Below are positions 6,140 through 11,680 of a DNA stretch of 11,680 nucleotides, piece after piece. The notes under the pieces were generated by a model. The model saw only the letters and a program-made list of their open reading frames with translations, was not told where the DNA came from and searched no databases. How positions within the stretch are numbered: the stretch's first letter is position 1; the number at the start of each line of letters is the position of its first letter. The translations under genes and the position numbers were made by a program. The DNA comes from Phaeodactylibacter sp964397205. Lineage in GTDB: Bacteria; Bacteroidota; Bacteroidia; Chitinophagales; Saprospiraceae. The DNA is taken from contig CAYNIT010000135.1 of assembly GCA_964397205.1 (NCBI GenBank), positions 1 through 11,680 on the forward strand, written 5' to 3'.

Positions 6140-8086
6140 ATGAATAATACCAAAATATTGATCATAGAGGACAATCCAGCGGATATCGCGCTGATTGAAG
6201 CCTATTTGAAGGACGCGAGTTTCAAGCATCAGCTTTACAAGTCAGAGGCATTGTCGGAGGGCCTGAGCAAACTGTGGGAGCACAAGCCGGATTTGGTGCT
6301 CTTGGACCTAAAACTCGTGGATGTGGAGGGGTTCAAAACTTTGCAACAGTTTCGAGAAAAGGCACCGGATGTGCCAGTCGTCGTGCTCACTGGTTTCAAA
6401 AATGAAATCATGGGCATACAGTCCGTAAGAGCGGGCGCCCAGGATTTCCTGGTGAAGGGCGACTTCGACTCCCGCAGCCTCGTGCGCACCATACGCTACT
6501 CCCTGCAACGCTTCGAAACCCAGGTGAAGCTCCAGGAAAAAGCCGAGGAGCTGAGCAAAAGCGAACAGCGCAACCGCATCGCGCACCACATCGCCCGCTT
6601 TGGCCGCTGGGAAATGGACATCGTCAACAACGCTATGAAGTGGGACGATGAAATCTTCAAGTTCTTTGGCTTCCCGCCCAACAGCTTCTCCCCCTCCCTG
6701 TCGGAATACCTCAAGTACGTGCATGTAGAAGACCGCGCCAAGGTAGAGCGTTTCTTTGATGATGCCATCAAAGACGGGCAGCAGCATAGCATCACGCACC
6801 GCATTGCCATTGACAACACCCAGATAAAGGTTTTTCAGCTCAACGCCCAAGTCAACTACGATGAAAAAGCCAACCGCATCATGCTGATGGGCAGCGTGCA
6901 AGATATTACGGACCAAAAAATTGCGCCAAACGGCAGCAATCCGCCAAAAAAGGTAGACGATAAAGACAAAAAAACCGAGGAGCCTGCGCTGCCGCCTTCG
7001 GTTTTTTTCAACCTCACCTTCAACCTGCGGACCCCCATCGCCTCGCTCATCAACTTCCTGTACCTGCTGAAGGAAACGCCCCTCAGCGAGAAACAGGCCG
7101 ACTATATCCAGGGCATGGAATCCTCACTGGACGACCTGACCTTCTCCATCAACAACTGGATCAACCTCTCTACCCTGCAGAGCAACCGGATCGACTACAA
7201 ACCGGCGGAGGCCGATTTGCAGGGCCTGATCCGCAACATCTACGAAATTTCCAACATCCGGGCAGAGAAAACAAGCGCCCAACTGGAGCTGGAGGTGTCC
7301 CAGAAGATGCCCGAACGCGTCTATACCGATTCCCAAAAACTCACCCAGATCATTTACAACCTGGTGGAGGTGGCCATCAATTGCTGCCATCCCCAAACGA
7401 AAATAAAGCTGTTGCTGGGCGTGCGGGGCAGCCGCCACAACAACCTCAGCCTGCTGGCTCGTATTGGCTTCGAAACCCAAATCTTCTCCGTAGAAGAAGC
7501 CAACAAAATGGTCAGAGATGAGGAAGCCTTCCGAGCTAAAGACATCGAATCCAGCATTTACCTGCCCGTCATTATTGTACACCGGCTGGCAGAGTTTCTG
7601 CAAGGCAGCACCGAAATCATACAGAAGACCAAGCAAAAGGTAGGCATTAATGTAGAGCTGCCAATGGAAGTAAGCCCGCTGCAAGAAAAAGAGCCGCCTT
7701 CAGAACCAACCGACACCCTCCATATCCTGCTGGTGGAGGACCATGACCTGCACCGCCTTGCTACCAAGCGTATGCTGACGCAATGGACAGAAAAGGTGCA
7801 GGTAGATGTGGCTAAAAACGGCCAGGAAGGCTTGGAAAAAACCCTGGGCTGCTCCTACGATCTCATACTGATGGACCTGCAAATGCCCGTACTGAATGGC
7901 ATTGAAGCAGCCATTAAAATCAGAAACCACTGCGACGCGCCCATCATCGCCTTGACGGCCAATGAGTCAAAACAGGAACAGGAACGCTGCCGTATGATTG
8001 GCATTAACGATTACATCGTGAAACCCTTTAAGCCCGAACAACTCTTCTCCCACATCATGCAGCAGGTCTTGCACCACAAAGCCTGA
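6140..8086 (+). CDS. Receiver-PAS-degenerate histidine kinase-receiver hybrid protein
   Basis: A 648-residue cytoplasmic signalling protein without membrane segments. Receiver 1 (about 4-122) has Glu10-Asp11, Asp56, Thr84 and Lys106. A coiled-coil-like linker (123-145) leads to a PAS domain (about 148-260, ending SVQDITD). A low-complexity Lys/Asp linker (268-283) follows. The kinase-like dimerisation helix begins FFNLTFNLRTP (289-299): in normal kinases this is SHEIRTP or SHELRTP, so the phosphoacceptor His is Phe294. The ATPase-like region (about 355-510) keeps a partial N box (NLVEVAINCC, 407-416) but no DxGxG and no GTGLGL. Receiver 2 (528-645) is intact: Glu533-Asp534, Asp579, Thr606, Lys628. 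It therefore probably cannot autophosphorylate and may act as a phosphate-responsive scaffold or allosteric partner; that role is inferred. A terminator-like hairpin lies inside the gene at the linker (6968-7008). Confidence 0.9.
   Translation: MNNTKILIIEDNPADIALIEAYLKDASFKHQLYKSEALSEGLSKLWEHKPDLVLLDLKLVDVEGFKTLQQFREKAPDVPVVVLTGFKNEIMGIQSVRAGAQDFLVKGDFDSRSLVRTIRYSLQRFETQVKLQEKAEELSKSEQRNRIAHHIARFGRWEMDIVNNAMKWDDEIFKFFGFPPNSFSPSLSEYLKYVHVEDRAKVERFFDDAIKDGQQHSITHRIAIDNTQIKVFQLNAQVNYDEKANRIMLMGSVQDITDQKIAPNGSNPPKKVDDKDKKTEEPALPPSVFFNLTFNLRTPIASLINFLYLLKETPLSEKQADYIQGMESSLDDLTFSINNWINLSTLQSNRIDYKPAEADLQGLIRNIYEISNIRAEKTSAQLELEVSQKMPERVYTDSQKLTQIIYNLVEVAINCCHPQTKIKLLLGVRGSRHNNLSLLARIGFETQIFSVEEANKMVRDEEAFRAKDIESSIYLPVIIVHRLAEFLQGSTEIIQKTKQKVGINVELPMEVSPLQEKEPPSEPTDTLHILLVEDHDLHRLATKRMLTQWTEKVQVDVAKNGQEGLEKTLGCSYDLILMDLQMPVLNGIEAAIKIRNHCDAPIIALTANESKQEQERCRMIGINDYIVKPFKPEQLFSHIMQQVLHHKA
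6968..7008 (+). terminator. Intragenic terminator-like A7-stem-loop-T7 hairpin
   Basis: Inside the hybrid gene, AAAAAAACCGAGG (6968-6980) pairs with CCTTCGGTTTTTTT (6995-7008) with one bulged T and a 14-nt loop. It ends in seven T on the coding strand, as an intrinsic terminator would, and in seven A on the other. The pairing is seen directly; terminator function is inferred and may be weak because only about six pairs are not A-T tract. Confidence 0.35.
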
Positions 8087-8138
8087 TCAAACCACAAGCC
8101 GCTTTTAGCGTTGATAATTAAGACAAAGCACTGATAAT

Positions 8139-9122
8139 ATGCAGATATACGACCTCATTATCATTGGCGGCGGGCCGACCGGGCTGAACTGTGCCATCTC
8201 CGCAGAAAAAGCGGGCTTGAACTACCTGGTACTGGAAAAGGGCGTACTGGCCAATTCCATCTATAATTTCCCAACCAATATGACCTTCTTTTCTACTTCC
8301 AAACGCTTGGAGGTAGGAGAAACGCCCTTTATCTCCCATACCGAAAAACCGACCCGCCGGGAAGCCTTGGAATACTACCGGCGGCTGCATCAGAGCTGGG
8401 GGTTGAAGGTACATACCTATGAGGGCGTGGAACGCATGCAGCGTCAGGAAGACGGCACCTACGCCATCGAAAGCGAATGGGATACCTACCGCACCCACAG
8501 CGTGGTGGTAGCTACTGGTTTTTATGACACCCCTAAAATGCTGGAAGTGCCTGGAGAAGAACTGCCCAAAGTCAAACATTACTACGATGACCCCCACCCT
8601 TACGTCGGGCAAAAAGTGCTGGTGGTAGGCGCTGCCAACTCTGCCTGCCAGGTAGCTCTCGAACTGTGGCGAAAAGGGGCGGAAGTCACCATGGCCATAC
8701 GGGGTGGCGCCATCTACAAGGGCGTCAAATACTGGATCAAGCCAGATATTGAAAACCGCATTAAAGAAGGCAGTATCCCCGCTCACTTCCACACCACCGT
8801 ACAGGCTATAGAGCCGAAAAGCGTGCGCCTGCTGGGGCCGGATGGAGCATTTGCCATCGAAAATGACTTTGTGCTGGCCATGACGGGTTATCAACCCAAC
8901 TACCGCCTGCTGCGCAATCTCGGCTTGGAAATACCGGAGGACGAAAACCGCATTCCTAAGCATGACCCGGAAACGCTGGAAACGAGCCTTCCCAACGTCT
9001 ACATGGCCGGCGTGGTTTGCGCAGGCATGAAGACGAGCACCCTTTTTATTGAAAATACCCGCAACCACGGCGACCTGATCGCGCAGCAAGTGGCTGAACG
9101 GGTGCAAATGGCAACCGCTTGA
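8139..9122 (+). CDS. YpdA-family NAD(P)H flavoprotein reductase (putative bacillithiol disulfide reductase)
   Basis: A 327-residue two-Rossmann flavoprotein. The FAD motif GGGPTGLNCA spans 10-19; the YpdA hallmarks NFPTNMTFFSTS and YYRR follow; ATGFYDTP closes the FAD part; the NAD(P)H motif is VVGAANSACQVALEL; and the C-terminus has AGVVCAGMKTSTLFIENT(R)NHG, close to the YpdA ending. Length and motif order match the family. In Firmicutes the enzyme is proposed to reduce bacillithiol disulfide, and Bacteroidota also make bacillithiol. Residue 14 is Thr where Staphylococcus YpdA has a conserved Cys; there is Cys18 nearby. The start (MQIYDLIIIGGG) is the only sensible one. It lies 52 bp after the hybrid gene and 3 bp before the next gene, with which it is probably co-transcribed. 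Family good, substrate inferred. Confidence 0.88.
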   Translation: MQIYDLIIIGGGPTGLNCAISAEKAGLNYLVLEKGVLANSIYNFPTNMTFFSTSKRLEVGETPFISHTEKPTRREALEYYRRLHQSWGLKVHTYEGVERMQRQEDGTYAIESEWDTYRTHSVVVATGFYDTPKMLEVPGEELPKVKHYYDDPHPYVGQKVLVVGAANSACQVALELWRKGAEVTMAIRGGAIYKGVKYWIKPDIENRIKEGSIPAHFHTTVQAIEPKSVRLLGPDGAFAIENDFVLAMTGYQPNYRLLRNLGLEIPEDENRIPKHDPETLETSLPNVYMAGVVCAGMKTSTLFIENTRNHGDLIAQQVAERVQMATA

Positions 9123-9125
9123 CCT

Positions 9126-9746
9126 ATGGGGCTTAGCATTCACTACCGAGGAACCCTTACCGATAAAAAACAGATCTATCCGCTGATGGACGAGCTGGAG
9201 GACATTGCCCGCTCCATGCAGTGGACTTGCCGCCGCTTCGACGAAGACTGGAGCCGAACGCCCGATGCCCGGCTCTCGCATGAGGTGCCAGGCCAGATTT
9301 CCATCGAAGGGGAGGCCGGTTTGAAGGGAGTTATGCTGGACTTGCACGAACAGTGCGAGTCGCTGTGGCTCTGTTTTAATGCCTCGGGCGCCCTGACCTC
9401 CGTCCTCCAGGTAGCGCTGCTGGCGGACGAAGGCTACCCCTCTGCGCCGGGCTGGCTGAGTGTGAAAACGCAGTTTGCAGGTGCAGATATTCACATCGCC
9501 ATCGTTAAACTGCTGCGCTACTTAAAAGGCAAGTACCTGCACGACCTGGAGGTTGAAGACGAAAGCGGCTACTGGCAAAATGGAAAAAGGGAAGCCGTCA
9601 CCCAGCAAATCGATTTGATCGGGCAGGGGCTTCGGGCCATCGAAGAGGAACTCGAAAGTGCTGACCCAAAGGGCGAAGCGGATATCGTAGCCAGAATCGA
9701 ACAGGCACTCCGCCGTATGCAGAAGTGGGATAAAAACAAAGATTGA
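9126..9746 (+). CDS. Conserved-looking hypothetical protein, translationally coupled to the YpdA-like gene
   Basis: A 206-residue, acidic, probably soluble protein that I do not recognise beyond a vague resemblance to bacterial hypothetical proteins beginning MGLSIHYRG. There is no signal peptide, membrane segment or Cys-rich site. The first 50 residues (helical stretch LMDELEDIARSMQW, then FDEDWSRTP) are followed by a mixed alpha/beta middle (LWLCFNASGAL, WLSVKTQFAGADIHIAIV), and the last 45 residues form a charged amphipathic helix pair (AVTQQIDLIGQGLRAIEEEL, then RIEQALRRMQKW). The ATG follows the YpdA-like stop after 3 bp, so the two are likely co-translated and may share a task in redox homeostasis; that is inference from position only. 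Confidence 0.8.
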   Translation: MGLSIHYRGTLTDKKQIYPLMDELEDIARSMQWTCRRFDEDWSRTPDARLSHEVPGQISIEGEAGLKGVMLDLHEQCESLWLCFNASGALTSVLQVALLADEGYPSAPGWLSVKTQFAGADIHIAIVKLLRYLKGKYLHDLEVEDESGYWQNGKREAVTQQIDLIGQGLRAIEEELESADPKGEADIVARIEQALRRMQKWDKNKD

Positions 9747-9747
9747 T

Positions 9748-9755
9748 TACATTTG
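9748..9755 (+). promoter_or_regulatory. -7 promoter box (TACATTTG) for the glycosyltransferase gene
   Basis: A perfect TAnnTTTG match starting 2 bp after the previous stop codon. Transcription would begin about 9762, around 50 nt before the GTG start. No TTG at -33 is visible, since that position lies in the preceding coding sequence. Confidence 0.5.
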
Positions 9756-9811
9756 CAGCGGATTAGTTTGTTCCGGCAGCCATTGCCCTCATCTTTAATG
9801 CCGAGCTGATT

Positions 9812-11290
9812 GTGTCTTCTAATGCTCTTGCTTCGCGAATATCCCCCGGCCTGCAAGCGCTGCTGCTTTTCCTGCTAACGGCATGGGCCATACGTTTCCT
9901 CTCCTTTTTTCCCTCCGTTATCGACCATGACGAATCTACCTATTTGGTTATCGCTGATGCCTTGTACCAAGGGGATATTTATCAAGTGGATTATATCGAC
10001 ACCAAACCGATTGGTATTTTCCTGATCTTTGCGGCGCTAAAACCTCTGCTGGGCGGGTCCATATTCGGGTACCGCTTTGCAGCAGCCATTACCTTAGCGC
10101 TTACTTCCTTTTTGCTGTACCGCGCCAAACGAGCAGACGGCAGCCGGCATCAGGCAGGACTGGCAGCCGGCATCATCTATCTGATTTTGAACTCGCTGTA
10201 CACGCGCTACGGGGTTTCTCCCAATACGGAGACTTATTTCAATCTATTCACAGCCTTAGCCCTTTGGATATACCTGCGCCCCGGGCAGGACAGCCGTTTC
10301 TTCCTGGCGGGCCTGAGCCTCGGCATCGGTTTTATTATCAAATACGTGGTGCTCTTCGACGGGCTGGCGCTGGGGCTTTTCCTGCTCTGGCAATCCATCC
10401 GGCAGGAGGAGGGGATTCTCCGGGCTTTTGGCCAGGCAATGCTGATGGCTTTGGGGGCAGGGCTGCCCTTTGCGGGCCTGCTGCTGTACTATCACCAAAT
10501 CGGGCATTTTGACACCTTTTGGTTTCACACCTTCATTGTAGCGGGGCGCTACCCGTCTTCCCAGGGTTTGCTGCACTACCTGACGTTTTTCTTTGAGTTC
10601 TTCCTGCGCTTTTTGCCCATCACCCTGATTTACGTAGTAGCCCTGCTGAGCCTCAATCCACATGGCCGCACCCGGCAGCTTGGCCTGATATGGTCGGCCT
10701 TTGCCCTGCTCTCGGTATTGCTGCCCGGCAATTCATTCGGCCACTACTACATCCAATTCATGCTGCCGATGAGTTTTGTAGCGGGGGAGTTCTTCGCGCT
10801 GCCAACAGAACAGCTGCCCGCTTGGCTGCGGTGGATGCGCCGCCCCAAAATTGGCTATCCGCTGCTGGCCCTGCTGCTGATCACCCACTTTTTCCTGCAG
10901 AAAAAAGATTACCTTGACCGCCCGGACCGCGTCCGCTACGCCGCCGAATACCTCCAAAAACGCCTGAAGCCCGGTGAAAAAATCTACACCCAAGAAGACC
11001 AAGCCATCTACCACCTGACCGGCCGCCTGCCCTTGACTAGATATGTACACCCCTCCCTCTTCTGGCAGCAGAAACACATCCAAGCCATGGAGATCCCCGT
11101 CAAGCGGGAAGTCGACCAGATCAAATCCGCCATGCCACGCTTCCTCGTCTTCCGGCTGCCCTTAGAAAATCAGCGCTTCGCTGCATTCCGAAAACGCTAT
11201 TACCGGCCCGTAAAAAACATCGGCGGCTATGTGCAAATCTTCGAACGCCGGGAACCCGCTGCTCCCGCCCGCCGTTTAGAAAATAATTAA
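9812..11290 (+). CDS. GT-C membrane glycosyltransferase (GT39 / ArnT / PMT_2-like)
   Basis: A 492-residue polytopic membrane protein with about ten to twelve hydrophobic segments, the first at residues 14-33 and the last near 345-363, followed by a soluble C-terminal part of about 125 residues. The first external loop carries the Asp-Glu pair of GT-C enzymes (IDHDESTYL, Asp40-Glu41), then DTKPIG in place of the usual KPP-type motif, and PNTETYFNLF. Such enzymes transfer a sugar from a polyprenyl-phosphate donor outside the inner membrane to lipid, protein or glycan. The start is GTG 9812: an in-frame stop lies at 9764-9766 and there is no in-frame ATG before the first membrane segment. It has its own -7 box at 9748. 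No neighbour hints at the acceptor, so the substrate is unknown. Confidence 0.82.
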   Translation: MSSNALASRISPGLQALLLFLLTAWAIRFLSFFPSVIDHDESTYLVIADALYQGDIYQVDYIDTKPIGIFLIFAALKPLLGGSIFGYRFAAAITLALTSFLLYRAKRADGSRHQAGLAAGIIYLILNSLYTRYGVSPNTETYFNLFTALALWIYLRPGQDSRFFLAGLSLGIGFIIKYVVLFDGLALGLFLLWQSIRQEEGILRAFGQAMLMALGAGLPFAGLLLYYHQIGHFDTFWFHTFIVAGRYPSSQGLLHYLTFFFEFFLRFLPITLIYVVALLSLNPHGRTRQLGLIWSAFALLSVLLPGNSFGHYYIQFMLPMSFVAGEFFALPTEQLPAWLRWMRRPKIGYPLLALLLITHFFLQKKDYLDRPDRVRYAAEYLQKRLKPGEKIYTQEDQAIYHLTGRLPLTRYVHPSLFWQQKHIQAMEIPVKREVDQIKSAMPRFLVFRLPLENQRFAAFRKRYYRPVKNIGGYVQIFERREPAAPARRLENN

Positions 11291-11298
11291 AATCAAGC

Positions 11299-11328
11299 TT
11301 GCTTTTTCCCTGCAATCCCTTATTTTTG
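11299..11328 (+). promoter_or_regulatory. Bacteroidota promoter (-33 TTG, -7 TATTTTTG) for tRNA-Ala
   Basis: TTG at 11299-11301, a 19-bp spacer, then TATTTTTG at 11321-11328: full consensus with ideal spacing, the best promoter in the window. Transcription would begin around 11335, about 38 nt before the mature tRNA end. Confidence 0.7.
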
Positions 11329-11372
11329 CATTCGCTTTGAAAAGCAAGAATCAAGGCAAAAAAAAATAATCC

Positions 11373-11446
<74 letters not shown>

Positions 11447-11467
11447 CTTTACTACCATCGCCCGACT

Positions 11468-11494
11468 AAAAGGTACCGAAAGGTACCTTTTTTT
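11468..11494 (+). terminator. Rho-independent terminator of tRNA-Ala
   Basis: The palindromic stem GGTACC (11472-11477) with GGTACC (11482-11487) around loop GAAA, extended by A-T pairs, is followed by seven T (11488-11494). This is a classic intrinsic terminator, placed just after the tRNA. Confidence 0.85.
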
Positions 11495-11550
11495 ATTGCA
11501 GCCAGGACGGCACATGAAGCGGATGCTTCTTCGGACGGCATGGCTGCAAT

Positions 11551-11578
11551 AAAAAAACAGCCCGACAGGGCAGTCGGG
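11551..11578 (-). terminator. Rho-independent terminator on the minus strand
   Basis: Read leftward: stem CCCGAC (11578-11573), loop TGCCCT, GTCGGG (11566-11561), three bases, then seven T (11557-11551). It would stop minus-strand transcripts entering from the right, implying a convergent gene beyond the window. The stem overlaps the outer arm of the larger inverted repeat. Confidence 0.6.
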
Positions 11579-11588
11579 TGATGGTAGT

Positions 11589-11635
11589 AAAAAAACCTCC
11601 CCCTCTTAATGCAGTGCAGCGAAGAGCAAAGAGGG
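11589..11635 (-). terminator. Possible second minus-strand terminator
   Basis: Read leftward: CCCTCTT (11635-11629) pairs with AAGAGGG (11607-11601) across a 21-nt loop, followed by GGAGG and seven T (11595-11589). The five bases between stem and T tract and the large loop make it weaker than the neighbouring terminator. Confidence 0.3.
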
Positions 11636-11680
11636 CAACCACTCGGCGACGGAGAGCCGCCAATAAAACTAGAATGGCTT
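11592..11680. other. Right-edge sequence of unknown content
   Basis: About 90 bp with the weak hairpin above and a small CGGC/GCCG inverted pair (about 11655-11669). Two minus-strand frames stay open to the edge, but the stretch is too short to call the end of a gene. Confidence 0.4.

Larger units (their letters stand above)
11448..11591. repeat. Nested inverted-repeat block downstream of tRNA-Ala
   Basis: The outer arms 11448-11467 and 11572-11591 are complementary at 19 of 20 positions (the other is a G-T pair). The inner arms 11488-11504 and 11541-11557 are perfectly complementary over 17 bp, seven of them the terminator T tract against an A tract. At the centre is the hairpin GAAGC-GGAT-GCTTC (11516-11529), flanked by the direct repeat GGACGGCA (11505-11512, 11533-11540). 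The symmetry is seen directly. It may be a palindromic repeat element, paired terminators, or a structured RNA. Confidence 0.8.

Noticed and set aside
8118..9494. Long minus-strand frame of 458 codons opposite the YpdA-like gene
   Set aside because: It lies antisense to two convincing genes and has no recognisable motif; GC-biased third positions in the real genes keep the opposite strand free of stops.

Overview
The window looks like chromosomal DNA of a Bacteroidota bacterium, possibly a Saprospiria-type marine lineage (the phylum call is fairly firm, the class call weak). Supporting signs are several perfect TAnnTTTG -7 promoter boxes, starts without Shine-Dalgarno sequences, a tRNA gene without encoded CCA, a gingipain-type (C25) secreted protein of the type IX secretion world, and a YpdA-type flavoprotein. 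No phage, plasmid, IS transposase or CRISPR genes are visible.

Layout, left to right. (1) 1-1482, minus: N-terminal 494 codons of a secreted C25-peptidase-like protein that runs off the left edge; it changes base composition sharply about 540 bp into the gene. (2) 1483-1855: non-coding, with two arrays of a degenerate 7-bp repeat (TTYTACR). (3) 1856-2584, minus: FabG-like short-chain dehydrogenase, divergent from (4) 2987-4165, plus: acetyl-CoA C-acetyltransferase. Together these could interconvert acetyl-CoA, acetoacetyl-CoA and 3-hydroxybutyryl-CoA. (5) 4235-5215, minus: all-E polyprenyl diphosphate synthase, convergent with the thiolase across a hairpin-rich gap. (6) 5350-5796, plus: stand-alone receiver protein. 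(7) 5797-6139: mostly non-coding, with a perfect -7 box and a possible 43-codon small ORF. (8) 6140-8086, plus: receiver-PAS-degenerate histidine kinase-receiver protein in which the phosphoacceptor His is Phe and the ATP-binding G boxes are absent. (9) 8139-9122 and 9126-9746, plus: YpdA-like NAD(P)H flavoprotein reductase, followed after 3 bp by an unrecognised 206-residue protein. (10) 9812-11290, plus: GT-C family membrane glycosyltransferase with a GTG start. (11) 11373-11446: tRNA-Ala(GGC) with its own promoter and terminator. (12) 11448-11591: an unusually symmetric nested inverted-repeat block, then about 90 bp of undefined sequence.

Most genes are ordinary housekeeping or signalling genes. 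The strongest oddities are the pseudo-histidine kinase sandwiched between two intact receivers, with a terminator-like A7-stem-T7 hairpin inside its coding sequence at the domain linker; the nested, mutually exclusive hairpins after the tRNA; the heptamer arrays; the compositional mosaic of the C25 gene; and a YpdA homologue with Thr where Firmicute YpdA has its conserved Cys. I do not see a clearly new multi-gene system.
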